From Piscirickettsiaceae bacterium (GTDB lineage: Bacteria; Pseudomonadota; Gammaproteobacteria; Nitrosococcales; Methylophagaceae), in contig JAIBDZ010000007.1 of assembly GCA_024685975.1 (NCBI GenBank), positions 1-64,000 of the forward strand: DNA of 64,000 nucleotides, read 5' to 3'. Below, piece by piece: positions 8,195 to 17,981 of the stretch. Numbering within the stretch: position 1 is the stretch's first letter; each line of letters starts with the position of its first letter. Below the pieces are notes generated by a model that was not told where the DNA came from, searched no databases, and saw only the letters and a list, made by a program, of their open reading frames with translations. The position numbers and the translations under genes are program-made.

Positions 8195-8863
8195 CTATTC
8201 GCCTTGTCCAAAGGCGCCCAGTAAATGCAATAAGCTTGTGAACAAGTTGAAAACAGCGACATAGAGTGTCACCGTCGCCATAATATAGTTTGTTTCACCA
8301 CCTTGAATGATGTTACTAGTCTCAAATAAGATCAGTCCTGCCATTAACAAGACAAACATCGCGGAGACCGCGAGCGACAGACCAGGCATCTCAAAGAATA
8401 TAGCGCCTAGACCCGCCACAAACCCGACTAGAATACCCACCATCAAGAAAGATCCCATAAAACTAAAATCTTTCTTACTTGTTAAGGCATAAAATGACAT
8501 AGCAAAAAAGACGATCCCTGTACCTGCCATGGCAGCCGTGACTATCTGACTACCATTAGCCATTGATAGATAACTATTTAATATCGGCCCAAGGGTATAG
8601 CCCATAAAACCGGTTAGTGCGAATACAAATGCCAGCCCTGTTGCACTATCCTTGTACTTTGATACCAAAAATAGTAGCCCGAAATAACCGACTAACGTCA
8701 GTACTAGGCCTGGATGCGGCAGGTTAAATAGCATTGCTAATCCTGCCGTAAAGGCACTAAACAATAGTGTCATCGATAACAACAAATATGTGTTACGAAG
8801 CACACTATTCGTGGCTAGTGCAGAGGCCTGCTTATCCATTTGTGTATTAACTCGAGTATTCAT
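8195..8863 (-). CDS. yccA: Bax inhibitor-1 / YccA family membrane protein
   Basis: 222-residue inner membrane protein with seven hydrophobic segments and the BI-1 family layout: a charged N-terminus, NTYLLLSMTLLFSAFTAGLA as the first helix, GFMGYTLGPILNSYL in the middle, and a C-terminal LYVAVFNLFTSLLHLLGA segment with acidic residues nearby. E. coli YccA modulates the FtsH protease. The start is supported by an AGAGGAAAAGACA-ATG context. It is convergent with arsJ and followed upstream by the HPF gene. Confidence 0.93.
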   Translation of the reverse strand: MNTRVNTQMDKQASALATNSVLRNTYLLLSMTLLFSAFTAGLAMLFNLPHPGLVLTLVGYFGLLFLVSKYKDSATGLAFVFALTGFMGYTLGPILNSYLSMANGSQIVTAAMAGTGIVFFAMSFYALTSKKDFSFMGSFLMVGILVGFVAGLGAIFFEMPGLSLAVSAMFVLLMAGLILFETSNIIQGGETNYIMATVTLYVAVFNLFTSLLHLLGAFGQGE

Positions 8864-8893
8864 TGTCTTTTCCTCTTGAACTCACGTTGTCAC

Positions 8894-9250
8894 CTAAGCC
8901 GTAACAAAATGCCTACTGGTTAAGTGATTTGGCTGTTTATTCTTCTTTAAACGCCCCACCCTACGGGCAACAATATGGCCTGCACGTTGGAACGCACGAT
9001 CTATTGCTGTATACATATCTTTTTGCTTACTTTTGATAATAATGTCGGGCATACCAACAAGTTTGACCTGTACTTGGCAGAGCTTGTCTTCCCCACCCTT
9101 TGGCCCATTGACATCTGAAAGTCGAACAACAGCACTTTTCAATCTTCTATGCTCATTAAAGTTAGAGAGTGTCGATTTAAGCTTTTTGGCAACATAACTA
9201 TTTAATGCTTTAGTCAACGTAAACGATCTTGCTTGAATATCAATATGCAT
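8894..9250 (-). CDS. HPF/RaiA-family ribosome hibernation factor
   Basis: About 118 residues with the short HPF/YfiA fold: an N-terminal strand MHIDIQARSF, helix KALNSYVAKKLKSTL, strands around AVVRLSDVNG and QVQVKLVGMPDIIIKSK, and the helix DMYTAIDRAFQRAGHIVARR. It lacks the long C-terminal dimerisation domain. Such proteins bind the 30S subunit and shut down idle ribosomes. Three ATG codons lie in a row after AGGAG; the first abuts the Shine-Dalgarno, so I chose the third (9250), six bases away. It is distinct from the rpoN-linked hpf context and may be a stress-specific paralogue. Confidence 0.88.
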   Translation of the reverse strand: MHIDIQARSFTLTKALNSYVAKKLKSTLSNFNEHRRLKSAVVRLSDVNGPKGGEDKLCQVQVKLVGMPDIIIKSKQKDMYTAIDRAFQRAGHIVARRVGRLKKNKQPNHLTSRHFVTA

Positions 9251-9359
9251 CATCATCTCCTAAAAAAAAGTTGTTACGGTTGACATCGTAAGCTAGGAAT
9301 AATATAAGTAAAAGTCGAATTTTATATACAAATAGTTCGAAAATATCGAGGTATTTTGC

Positions 9360-10259
9360 GTGGTCAATTACAAGCACTTACATTATTTTTGGGTTACAGC
9401 TAAAGAAGGCAGTATCACCAAAGCAAGCGAGCGATTACACATCACCCCTCAGACGATCAGTGGACAGATTAGCCAGCTTGAAGAATATTATGACGTCGCC
9501 TTATTTAAAAAAGTAGGCCGTAATATTGAGCTGTCAGCTATGGGAGAGCTAGTTCTAAGCTATGCTGAGGAAATATTTTCTTTAGGTAATGAACTTGAAC
9601 AATTCATGCAGATGCAGCCTGAGGAGCAACCTAGCTTAATCAAAGTGGGGGTGGTCGATATTATTCCCAAACTGATTGCACAGCAGATACTGCTCCCAAC
9701 ATTAACGATGCCTCGTAATACCAAAATGATTTGTCGAGAAGCGGATCTAGACAGCCTACTTGCTGACTTGACTCTACATCGTTTGGATTTGGTTATTGCT
9801 GATCGCCCTATCCCAACGAACATCAGTACACGGGCCTACAGTTACAAACTCGGCCAATCCTCGATTAGTTTTTTAGCATCAGCTGAGATCCAAGATAGAC
9901 TTCAAGGTGACTTTCCTCAATGTCTTAACGCTGCACCATTACTATTGCCAGGTAGCGAAAGTCACCTTCGATTTGAAATAGAACAGTGGTTAAGCAAAAA
10001 CCACATCCACCCCCTCATTGTTGCTGAATTTGATGATAGCGCTTTAATGAAGGCCTTTGGTCAGGAAGGAGTAGGCATTTTCATCGCCCCCAGTGCAATT
10101 AAAGAAGCCGTTATAGCTCAGTACAACGTCCAATACATCGGTGAGACCGACGCCATCACCGAAACCTTTTATGCCATCTCAACAGAGAAGAAGGTCAATA
10201 ACGCTATCGTTTCAGAAATCATCGAAACAGCAAGCACTGTTTTATTTTCTGAGTCATGA
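9360..10259 (+). CDS. LysR-family regulator, NhaR-like
   Basis: 299-residue LysR-type activator. The N-terminal winged helix reads NYKHLHYFWVTAKEGSITKA then ERLHITPQTISGQISQLEE, very close to NhaR, whose E. coli member activates the nhaA Na+/H+ antiporter in response to sodium. The C-terminal effector domain (about 90-295) is complete. The start is a GTG. It is divergent from the HPF gene with about 110 bp between them; no antiporter gene is adjacent, so its target here is unknown. NhaR-like function would fit a marine bacterium, but that is inference. Confidence 0.87.
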   Translation: MVNYKHLHYFWVTAKEGSITKASERLHITPQTISGQISQLEEYYDVALFKKVGRNIELSAMGELVLSYAEEIFSLGNELEQFMQMQPEEQPSLIKVGVVDIIPKLIAQQILLPTLTMPRNTKMICREADLDSLLADLTLHRLDLVIADRPIPTNISTRAYSYKLGQSSISFLASAEIQDRLQGDFPQCLNAAPLLLPGSESHLRFEIEQWLSKNHIHPLIVAEFDDSALMKAFGQEGVGIFIAPSAIKEAVIAQYNVQYIGETDAITETFYAISTEKKVNNAIVSEIIETASTVLFSES

Positions 10260-10360
10260 GGAATGCTCGGTCTAATAGGATAATCTAATTCATCACTCAG
10301 GCTTGTTCTACCCCTTATACTCGTCCCGATAATGCTAACCCGCAAGAAGCTATCTAGAAA

Positions 10361-10390
10361 AGAGGCTGGTTGCTTGCGAACAACCAGCCC
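10361..10390 (-). terminator. Probable Rho-independent terminator of ilvD
   Basis: GGCTGGTTG (10364-10372) and CAACCAGCC (10381-10389) form a perfect 9-bp stem with an 8-nt loop. On the minus strand it is followed by TCTTTTC. It lies 22 bp past the ilvD stop codon. Confidence 0.75.
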
Positions 10391-10411
10391 CATTCATTTT
10401 ACCAACTTGTT

Positions 10412-12250
10412 TTAACTTAATTTGGACAAATCCCTCACTGCCCCTTTATCCGCAGAGGTTGCAAGCATAGCAAAGGCTTTTAATGCTGCCGAGACTTTAC
10501 GCGGTCTTGCTTCGACGGGTTTCCAACCTAATTGATCTTGTTCCACGCGGCGTTGTGCTAACTCCTCATCAGACAATAAGACATCAATTGTTCTATTAGG
10601 AATATCAATGCGGATTGTGTCCCCTTTTCTCACCAAACCAATCGCGCCGCCCGCAGCCGCTTCTGGCGAGACATGGCCAATCGATAAACCAGATGTCCCA
10701 CCAGAAAAACGGCCATCGGTTAATAAGGCACAGGCCTTACCCAGACCTTTAGATTTGATATAAGACGTTGGGTATAACATTTCCTGCATGCCAGGCCCGC
10801 CTCGTGGCCCTTCATAACGGACGATAACCACATCGCCAGCTTGAACTTGATCAGTCAAAATATGTTGTACCGCTTCATCTTGTGATTCTGTAATATGTGC
10901 TGGTCCTTCAAACACTAAAATAGACTCGTCAACACCGGCTGATTTCACCACACAGCCATCTACCGCAATATTCCCTCGTAAGACGGCCAAGCCCCCTTCC
11001 AATGAAAAAGCATGATCTAGCGAACGAATACAGCCTTCAGCACGGTCTTCATCAAGAGTTGGCCAACGCGTCGCTTGGCTAAACGCTTCTTGTGTCGGAA
11101 TGCCTGCTGGACCCGCCATATAAAACGTCTTCACGTCCTCAGATGGGTTACGCATAATATCCCATTCATCCAAGGCGGCTTTTAAGTCTGGCGCATGCAC
11201 TGTCGGCACATCGGTATGTAATTTTCCAGCACGATCTAACTCACCCAAAATCCCCATAATACCGCCAGCACGATGCACATCTTCAATGTGATATTGCGGT
11301 GTATTCGGTGCGACTTTACATAATTGAGGAATATCCCGAGACATACGATCAATGTCTTCTAAGGTGAAATCGATTTCTGCTTCTTGAGCAATTGCCAATA
11401 AATGCAAAATCGTATTCGTCGACCCGCCCATAGCAATATCTAAAGCGATAGCATTCTCAAAGGCCTTAAAGCCAACTGAACGCGGTAATAAACGCACTTC
11501 ATCTTGCTCATAATAGCGTTTGGCCATATCCACAATAGTTCGGCCCGCTTGTAAAAATAATTGCTCACGATCGGCATGCGTCGCCACAACTGTACCGTTA
11601 CCCGGCAATGACAAACCTAATGCTTCTGTCAGACAATTCATTGAGTTCGCTGTAAACATACCTGAACAAGAGCCGCAAGTTGGACAAGCGCTTCGCTCAA
11701 CAGCCGCGACGTCTTCATCAGATGCACTATCATCAGCCGCCATCACCATTGCATCGACAAGATCAAGTTTCACATCTTTACCGGCTAATTTTGTTTTACC
11801 CGCTTCCATCGGACCGCCAGAGACAAAAATAACCGGAATATTTAATCGCATTGCTGCCATTAACATGCCCGGCGTGATTTTATCGCAGTTGGAAATACAC
11901 ACCAGTGCATCAGCACAATGCGCATTCACCATATATTCCACCGAGTCAGCGATAATGTCGCGAGACGGCAATGAATAAAGCATGCCATCATGTCCCATCG
12001 CGATGCCATCATCGACAGCAATCGTATTAAACTCTTTCGCCACGCCACCGGCTCGCTCAATTTCACGCGCAACAAGTTGACCTAAATCTTTCAAATGGAC
12101 ATGACCTGGCACAAATTGCGTAAAAGAGTTAGCAATCGCTATAATTGGTTTTTTAAAATCATCGTCTTTCATCCCTGTTGCCCGCCAAAGCGCACGAGCA
12201 CCAGCCATATTGCGGCCTGCGGTCGATGTTTTAGAACGATATTCTGGCAT
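10412..12250 (-). CDS. ilvD: Dihydroxy-acid dehydratase
   Basis: Dehydrates 2,3-dihydroxy-isovalerate and -methylvalerate in valine, leucine and isoleucine synthesis; cytoplasmic Fe-S enzyme. The 612 residues match the E. coli-type length. Cluster ligands are visible in [13 protein letters not shown] and [11 protein letters not shown], with the family segment [20 protein letters not shown] after them and the C-terminal [18 protein letters not shown] motif. The start [10 protein letters not shown] is the conserved N-terminus. It stands alone, divergent from argA and ending in its own terminator. Confidence 0.98.
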   Translation of the reverse strand: MPEYRSKTSTAGRNMAGARALWRATGMKDDDFKKPIIAIANSFTQFVPGHVHLKDLGQLVAREIERAGGVAKEFNTIAVDDGIAMGHDGMLYSLPSRDIIADSVEYMVNAHCADALVCISNCDKITPGMLMAAMRLNIPVIFVSGGPMEAGKTKLAGKDVKLDLVDAMVMAADDSASDEDVAAVERSACPTCGSCSGMFTANSMNCLTEALGLSLPGNGTVVATHADREQLFLQAGRTIVDMAKRYYEQDEVRLLPRSVGFKAFENAIALDIAMGGSTNTILHLLAIAQEAEIDFTLEDIDRMSRDIPQLCKVAPNTPQYHIEDVHRAGGIMGILGELDRAGKLHTDVPTVHAPDLKAALDEWDIMRNPSEDVKTFYMAGPAGIPTQEAFSQATRWPTLDEDRAEGCIRSLDHAFSLEGGLAVLRGNIAVDGCVVKSAGVDESILVFEGPAHITESQDEAVQHILTDQVQAGDVVIVRYEGPRGGPGMQEMLYPTSYIKSKGLGKACALLTDGRFSGGTSGLSIGHVSPEAAAGGAIGLVRKGDTIRIDIPNRTIDVLLSDEELAQRRVEQDQLGWKPVEARPRKVSAALKAFAMLATSADKGAVRDLSKLS

Positions 12251-12368
12251 GGTAAATCCCCAAATTGACTCATTATTAATGGGCTAATGATATGTTTAGC
12301 CGTGTTATAAGTCCTAAATTTTACACGCAACTTTGCAACCTTGCTGAGACTACGATAAAAAGACTGTT

Positions 12369-13676
12369 ATGACAGACGCTAAAGACAGCCCACAACCGAC
12401 GCATTTTAATAACACCACCAGTTGGTTTCGAACCGCCGCGCCCTATATCCATGCGCACCGTGGCGCTACTTTTGTGATCTCTTTAGATGGTGAAACTGTC
12501 GGGTCTGATCATATCGACACGATTATTCACGATCTCGCGCTACTTAATAGTCTCGGCATTCGTTTGGTCATTGCTTTTGGCGCTCGCCCCCAAATCGAAC
12601 AAGCGTGCCAACACAACAATATCAACGTCAATTACCATCAAGGATTACGCGTTACAGATTTGGCTAGTTTAGAAATCGCCAAAACCACCATCGGTAAAAT
12701 CAGACTCGAACTCGAAGCAAAACTCTCTTTCAGCTTGCCCCATACGCCAATGGCTGAAGCGCAAATCAGATGCAGCAGCGGCAACTTTGTTACGGCCAAA
12801 CCGCTTGGCATAAGAGAAGGCGTTGATTTTGGCCATACGGGTGAAGTCAGAAAAATTGATGTCAAAGCCATAGAACAACAATTAGCCTTGGATAATATCG
12901 TTTTACTGCCGTCATTAGGTTATTCACCCACAGGCGAAATATTTAACCTTTCAGCAGAGGCTGTTGCCACCGCATCTGCTATTGCCTTAAAAGCCGACAA
13001 ACTTATTTTGATTGGCCCCGCTTACCCCGACTTGCCAAAAGAAATGTCATTAGCGCAAGCGGAAGACAGCATTGACCTGCACAACAACCCCACACTGACA
13101 GCCGCTATCACCGCCTGCCAAGAAGGGGTAAAACGCGCGCATTTATTAGACCGTCAACAGGACGACGCTTTATTACAAGAATTATTCAGTCGTGACGGGG
13201 CTGGCACGATGATCAGTGCCACCACTTATGACACGATTCGCATAGCCCAGATCCAAGATATTGCCGGCATTCTAGACTTGATCCAACCATTAGAGCAACA
13301 AGGGATTTTGGTCAAACGTTCGCGCGAAGATTTAGAGTTACACATTCATCGCTTTGTTGTCATTGAACGTGACGGCACTATTATCGCTTGCGCCGCATTA
13401 CACTTGTATCCTGAATCGCATGTCGGCGAGCTCGCCTGTCTTGCGGTGTCAGATCAATATCGAGGCCAAAGTAAAGGTGAGCAATTACTTACTGCCATTG
13501 AAGTGCAAGCCAGAAAACACAAGCTTAAAACCTTATATGTTTTGACCACACAAACCGCACATTGGTTTTTGGAGCAAGGATTCACTTCTGCGGAAATAGC
13601 TGACCTGCCTATAGAGAAGCAGACACTATACAATTATCAGCGCAATTCTAAGGTCTTTAAAAAAGCCTTACCTTAA
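12369..13676 (+). CDS. argA: Amino-acid N-acetyltransferase (N-acetylglutamate synthase)
   Basis: First step of arginine synthesis: acetyl-CoA plus glutamate to N-acetylglutamate. The classical ArgA layout is seen over 435 residues: an N-terminal amino-acid-kinase-like domain (about 20-280, beginning [18 protein letters not shown]), which in this family binds the arginine feedback inhibitor, and a C-terminal GNAT domain (about 290-430) with the acetyl-CoA loop [13 protein letters not shown]. No clear Shine-Dalgarno precedes the ATG. Its 3' end overlaps convergent rppH by 4 nt. Confidence 0.97.
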   Translation: MTDAKDSPQPTHFNNTTSWFRTAAPYIHAHRGATFVISLDGETVGSDHIDTIIHDLALLNSLGIRLVIAFGARPQIEQACQHNNINVNYHQGLRVTDLASLEIAKTTIGKIRLELEAKLSFSLPHTPMAEAQIRCSSGNFVTAKPLGIREGVDFGHTGEVRKIDVKAIEQQLALDNIVLLPSLGYSPTGEIFNLSAEAVATASAIALKADKLILIGPAYPDLPKEMSLAQAEDSIDLHNNPTLTAAITACQEGVKRAHLLDRQQDDALLQELFSRDGAGTMISATTYDTIRIAQIQDIAGILDLIQPLEQQGILVKRSREDLELHIHRFVVIERDGTIIACAALHLYPESHVGELACLAVSDQYRGQSKGEQLLTAIEVQARKHKLKTLYVLTTQTAHWFLEQGFTSAEIADLPIEKQTLYNYQRNSKVFKKALP

Positions 13677-14176
13677 TTGGCTTGATCAACCCGTTTTTTA
13701 TATTCAGGAAATAATAACGGCGCTAATTCATGTAAGGCTTTTTCGTATACTCTGCGCTTAAAGAAAACAATTTCTTTAGTTGGTGTCCAATAATCAACCC
13801 ACCGCCAGTCATCAAACTCAGGTTTATCAAACTGGTCGAGTTTCACATCTTCTTCATTGCCTGTGAAGCGCAATAAAAACCAACGTTGTTTTTGGCCAAT
13901 ACACAGCGGTTTATTGCCATAACGCAAATAGCGCTTAGGCAGCCGATAACGTAACCAGCCCCGTGTTTTACCAATCACCTCGACATGTTCCTCGCTCAAG
14001 CCAACTTCTTCCATTAACTCACGAAATACCGCTTCTTCTGGCGTTTCATGTGATTTAATGCCGCCTTGTGGAAACTGCCAAGAATCATGGTGCGCACGCT
14101 GCGCCCACAACACTTGATTATGCTCATTGCATAAAATAATGCCTACATTAGCTCGAAAGCCATCTTTATCAATCAC
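13673..14176 (-). CDS. rppH: RNA pyrophosphohydrolase RppH
   Basis: Nudix hydrolase that removes pyrophosphate from mRNA 5' ends and so triggers RNase E decay. The 167-residue protein opens [17 protein letters not shown], and the Nudix box is intact as [23 protein letters not shown]-type residues (about 38-60) with the catalytic REL-EE-G pattern. Start ATG 14176 matches the conserved N-terminus. It lies back-to-back with the HAD phosphatase gene, a neighbourhood also found in pseudomonads. Confidence 0.96.
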   Translation of the reverse strand: MIDKDGFRANVGIILCNEHNQVLWAQRAHHDSWQFPQGGIKSHETPEEAVFRELMEEVGLSEEHVEVIGKTRGWLRYRLPKRYLRYGNKPLCIGQKQRWFLLRFTGNEEDVKLDQFDKPEFDDWRWVDYWTPTKEIVFFKRRVYEKALHELAPLLFPEYKKRVDQAN

Positions 14177-14327
14177 TCTTATATACTCTGCTTATCCTAC
14201 TGCATCAGTCTGGGATAGCATTTTAATTTTCAATAAGCGTTAGATTAGACAATCAACCTCATCTATGCAAACCATTTTGGCATACAATAGGCGCCTATTC
14301 CCGATTCAAACCATAAGACAACAGGCC

Positions 14328-14981
14328 ATGGCACTAGCAATTTTTGATTTAGACAACACCTTATTAGGCGGTGACAGCGATTATCTTTGGGGACAATATC
14401 TATCCGACAATAATTATGTGGATGCCGACAGCTACCAAAAAGCGAACCAAGATTTTTATGATCAATATGTCGCCGGCACCATGGATATATTTGAATTTCT
14501 TGCTTTTCAACTCAAACCTTTAGCTGACAACACACCAGAACAACTCCAACAATGGCGGCAAGATTATTTACAACAAAAAATTGCGCCTATCATGTTGCCC
14601 AAAGCCCAAGCCTTAATAGAACAACACCGTGCTCAAGATGACACATTGATGATCATTACTGCCACTAATCGTTTTATCACCCAACCTATTGCTGACCAAT
14701 TGGGCATTCCGCATCTCATCGCCACCGAAGCAGAACAAATCAATGGTCGCTATACAGGTAAAGTCGAAGGCACCCCTTCTTTTCAACAAGGAAAAGTCGC
14801 CCGTCTTCATGATTGGTTAGCCAATAATAATGCCGATTTAAAAGGCAGTTATTTTTATAGTGACTCACATAATGATTTGCCATTATTAGAATTAGTTGAC
14901 CATCCCGTCGCAGTTGATCCGGATCCCAACTTAAATATCACCGCGACACAAAGAGGTTGGCCAATCTTGAGTTTACGTTAG
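14328..14981 (+). CDS. HAD-superfamily phosphatase (IB subfamily)
   Basis: 217-residue haloacid-dehalogenase hydrolase of the SerB-like IB group. The nucleophile motif I is FDLDNTLLGGDSD at the very N-terminus, motif II IITATNRF (about 110), motif III includes GKVARLHDW, and motif IV is FYSDSHNDLPLLELVDH. The ORF track begins at 14265, but the ATG at 14328 puts the nucleophile at the customary position. In pseudomonads the protein next to rppH has been assigned histidinol-phosphate phosphatase; whether this one does the same is not shown by sequence, so no symbol is given. Confidence 0.88.
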   Translation: MALAIFDLDNTLLGGDSDYLWGQYLSDNNYVDADSYQKANQDFYDQYVAGTMDIFEFLAFQLKPLADNTPEQLQQWRQDYLQQKIAPIMLPKAQALIEQHRAQDDTLMIITATNRFITQPIADQLGIPHLIATEAEQINGRYTGKVEGTPSFQQGKVARLHDWLANNNADLKGSYFYSDSHNDLPLLELVDHPVAVDPDPNLNITATQRGWPILSLR

Positions 14982-15051
14982 TTGCGTAGAGCAAATAGCC
15001 AATAGTTGGTACAATTTATACTTTTAATCTATTCAAATCAGGCCAAATTAT

Positions 15052-16494
15052 ATGGAATGGGAAGTTGTCATCGGGCTAGAAATTCATGCCCAACTCGCCA
15101 CCAAATCAAAGATTTTCTCTGGCGCCGCCACAACCTATGGCGCCCAGCCTAATACCCAAGCCTGCGCAGTCGATCTTGGCCTACCTGGCGTACTCCCTGT
15201 TTTAAACGAAGAAGCCGTTAGACTCGCCATCAAATTTGGTCTTGCCATTGATGCCGAATTAACAGAACGTTCCGTCTTTGCCCGTAAAAACTATTTTTAT
15301 CCTGACTCGCCAAAAGGCTACCAAATCAGCCAGTTTGAATTGCCCATCGTAGGCAAAGGCCACCTCACAATCGAATTGGAAGATGGCACCGAAAAAGTCA
15401 TCGGCATCACCCGCGCTCATCTTGAAGAAGATGCCGGCAAATCAATGCACGAAGACTTCCACGGACAAACAGGTATTGACTTAAACCGTGCCGGCACACC
15501 CTTATTAGAAATCGTCTCAGAACCCGATATGCGTAGCGCCAAAGAAGCCGTTGCCTACATGAAAAAAATCCATTCATTAGTCCGTTACATCGACATGTGT
15601 GATGGCAACATGCAAGAAGGCTCATTCCGTTGTGACGCCAATGTTTCCGTTCGTCCAATGGGTCAAGAAGAATTAGGCACACGGACAGAGCTCAAAAACA
15701 TCAACTCATTCCGAAATGTAGAACGCGCCATTAACATTGAAATCGAACGTCAAATCGAACTCATCGAAGATGGTGGTACCGTCGTACAAGAAACACGTTT
15801 ATACGACGCCGACAACAACGAAACACGCTCAATGCGAAGCAAAGAAGAAGCCAACGACTACCGCTACTTCCCTGATCCAGATCTACTGCCATTAGTGCTA
15901 GATAAGGACATGATCGAAGAAATTAGAGCCACACTGCCAGAACTTCCAAAAGCCAAACAAGATCGTTTTGTCGCAGATATGGGCCTCTCAAACTACGATG
16001 CCTCCGTACTCACCAGCAGCCGTGAATTAGCTGACTACTTCGAACAAGTGCTGGCAAAAACAGGCAACAAAGACCCAAAACTCTGTGCCAACTGGATCAT
16101 CACCACCTTACTAGGCGCCCTTAACAAAGCCAGCCTAGAAATAGACCAATCACCGATCAGTGCAGAACAGCTTGGCGGCCTATTAATCCGCATTAGTGAT
16201 AACACCATCTCAGGCAAAATCGCCAAACAAATCTTTGAAGCCCTCTGGAACAAAGAAGGCGAAGATGCTGATGCCATTATCGAAGACAAAGGCCTCAAAC
16301 AAGTCACCGACAGCGGCGCTATTGAAGCCCTTATTGACGAAGTAATTGCCAACAACGCTGCCCAAGTAGAACAATACCGCAGCGGTAAAGAACAAGTCTT
16401 CGGCTTCTTCGTTGGCCAAGTCATGAAAGCCTCAAAAGGGAAGGCGAACCCTGCTCAGGTTAATGAAGTATTGAAGGCGAAATTAAGTGGGTAA
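15052..16494 (+). CDS. gatB: Asp-tRNA(Asn)/Glu-tRNA(Gln) amidotransferase subunit B
   Basis: Subunit B of the GatCAB complex, which converts mischarged Glu-tRNA(Gln) and Asp-tRNA(Asn) to the correct forms. The 480 residues start [15 protein letters not shown], contain [17 protein letters not shown] and the [13 protein letters not shown] segment, and end in the tRNA-binding YqeY-like tail ([20 protein letters not shown]), so the protein is full length. gatA and gatC, usually upstream in one operon, are not in the window; here gatB stands alone after the HAD gene. Confidence 0.97.
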   Translation: MEWEVVIGLEIHAQLATKSKIFSGAATTYGAQPNTQACAVDLGLPGVLPVLNEEAVRLAIKFGLAIDAELTERSVFARKNYFYPDSPKGYQISQFELPIVGKGHLTIELEDGTEKVIGITRAHLEEDAGKSMHEDFHGQTGIDLNRAGTPLLEIVSEPDMRSAKEAVAYMKKIHSLVRYIDMCDGNMQEGSFRCDANVSVRPMGQEELGTRTELKNINSFRNVERAINIEIERQIELIEDGGTVVQETRLYDADNNETRSMRSKEEANDYRYFPDPDLLPLVLDKDMIEEIRATLPELPKAKQDRFVADMGLSNYDASVLTSSRELADYFEQVLAKTGNKDPKLCANWIITTLLGALNKASLEIDQSPISAEQLGGLLIRISDNTISGKIAKQIFEALWNKEGEDADAIIEDKGLKQVTDSGAIEALIDEVIANNAAQVEQYRSGKEQVFGFFVGQVMKASKGKANPAQVNEVLKAKLSG

Positions 16495-16539
16495 AACTTC
16501 TCAACGTCAAACAGGCAAGGTTCTCTATCGTAGCCAATA

Positions 16540-17394
16540 ATGGGAAAATCTCAAGCCATGGAAGAAATAGTTAATGCAATTAGCAATAGAATAAAAACTC
16601 CATATTTTGGATATTCAATACTCGCTTTTTTTGCATTAAATTGGCGAGGTCTTTTCTTATTAGTCCTTACGGAAGGTACGCCACAACATAAGCTAGCCGC
16701 CTTTGATCAGGTAACCAACATCCAATCCTTAATAATTTTTCCTCTACTTATCGGTTCTATCATTGCATTGTCAGCACCATGGTTAAGATACTTATTTGAA
16801 CTTTTATCTACAAAGCCTTTTGCATTAGTAGATGAACTTAAACTTAGTTCTCTTCATACAATCACAATAAAACAAAAAGAATTAGAGCAATCTAGAGCCG
16901 ACCTATTTGCGCTAAAAGAAAATGAGCTTATTGAGCGAGCCGAACGTGACGAAAAAGTAAAACAATTCGCCAATAGTGATGAAAAAAAGAAACTTGAAAA
17001 TGAGTTGGAAAAGCTAAGGAAGGAAAGAAATTCATTATATGCCCAACCAGCCCCTAACTTTCCACCTTTTGGTGCTGATACAGATTTTACTGTTGCATCT
17101 TTAGATAAAAAAGATCCATCGACAACTTTAAAACTACTTTCTAAAAATGCTATAGAACTCCTTAAAACTTCAGCACAATCAATCTCTGAAATCATAATAA
17201 TCACACACTCAACTAAACAATGGGTCAAGATTGGCGAGCATTCTTTTGGTGAAAAAAATAACCAAACCTTTTTAAGCTATAAAAATGCTCTAGAAGAACT
17301 ACTCCACTATGACCTAATCAAACAGACATCTTCTAACGAAAAGCGATTTGGTTTAAGCGATAAGGGTTGGGAGTTAACTAGGTTATTAATTTAA
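16540..17394 (+). CDS. Unknown membrane-anchored coiled-coil protein
   Basis: Not recognised. The 284 residues show an N-terminal amphipathic stretch, two hydrophobic segments (about 25-45, FFALNWRGLFLLVL region, and 65-90, IIFPLLIGSIIALSAPWLRY), and a long charged coiled coil (about 110-175, rich in Lys and Glu). The C-terminal ~100-residue soluble domain alternates helix and strand and looks like a winged helix (LLKTSAQSISEIIIITH ... EELLHYDLIKQTSSNEKRFGLSDKGWEL). Base composition is more AT-rich than gatB, it lacks a good ribosome binding site, and it sits beside the structured repeats, all suggestive of an acquired gene. The architecture recalls membrane sensor or effector proteins of genomic islands, but no function can be assigned. 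A start at Met6 (16555) is possible. Confidence 0.75.
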   Translation: MGKSQAMEEIVNAISNRIKTPYFGYSILAFFALNWRGLFLLVLTEGTPQHKLAAFDQVTNIQSLIIFPLLIGSIIALSAPWLRYLFELLSTKPFALVDELKLSSLHTITIKQKELEQSRADLFALKENELIERAERDEKVKQFANSDEKKKLENELEKLRKERNSLYAQPAPNFPPFGADTDFTVASLDKKDPSTTLKLLSKNAIELLKTSAQSISEIIIITHSTKQWVKIGEHSFGEKNNQTFLSYKNALEELLHYDLIKQTSSNEKRFGLSDKGWELTRLLI

Positions 17395-17425
17395 CCGCCC
17401 TTGTTCGAAGCTGAACCGTGAAAAA

Positions 17426-17703
17426 CTATTTGAGACAAATACGACGAGTGTTTGAGCGTAGCGAGTTTTCGTCGTATCTAAAATAGATTAAAAGTGAGGT
17501 AACCCGTAGGGCAAGCATGGGCCGGCCTTTTGTTTGGTTCCGTTTATATTGATTCGCCACATCCATGTAGCTCACCTTTTGGGCGCCTCCGGCGTCTTAA
17601 TTTGTTCCAGACAAATTTATGGCCACACAAAATAAATGAACGCCCCTCGTGGCAGCGAATCTAAAGTAACCCTAAATCAAACAACCACTATTATGCTTTT
17701 ATA
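17426..17703 (+). repeat. Structured intergenic element, copy 1
   Basis: Non-coding. Outer stem CTATTT/AAATAG and inner 9-bp stem ATACGACGA/TCGTCGTAT enclose the core TGTTTGAGCGTAGCGAGTTT. Downstream come CCCGTAGGGCAAGCATGGGC, GGCC and a second arm, GGTTCCGTTTAT ... AAAATAAATGAACGCC. In this copy that arm carries an inserted ~70-nt segment with its own small stems (for example AATTTGT/ACAAATT). The unit ends with TTATGCTTTTATA, shared with copy 2. Core and tail match copy 2, while the stem sequences differ but still pair. Confidence 0.75.
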
Positions 17704-17726
17704 CCAATAATATCAGACCACCGGTT

Positions 17727-17894
17727 TCGACTTAATGTCGAGTCAGGGAAATGCGTGGCCATTTCCCTAACAACCCTAGGCCACCCCTTGTTTTGGCCTA
17801 CGGCTTCACTCATATTTTGATTATCTTAGGCCGTCGGCCAAAACTCGCTTCGCTCAAACACTGGCCGCCTCTATGCCTAAAAGAATCAAAATAT
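17727..17894 (-). repeat. Structured intergenic element, divergent inverted copy 3
   Basis: On the minus strand an 11-bp outer stem ATATTTTGATT/AATCAAAATAT encloses inner pairing GGCCA/TGGCC around GTGTTTGAGCGAAGCGAGTTT, the same core as copies 1 and 2 with one change (T to A in the centre). Then follow GCCGTAGGCCAA, GGGGTGGCC, a 9-bp hairpin AGGGAAATG/CATTTCCCT (here part of the second arm) and a small CGAC/GTCG stem. The order of elements matches copies 1 and 2 but primary sequence outside the core is largely different. Confidence 0.65.
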
Positions 17895-17981
17895 TCGCCA
17901 AAACAAAATGGGGATATTGGGAAGAGTATTTAAATTATGGAAAGAACTTTAGTGTGCCCTGATGCGAAGCCGAGATTCGGA

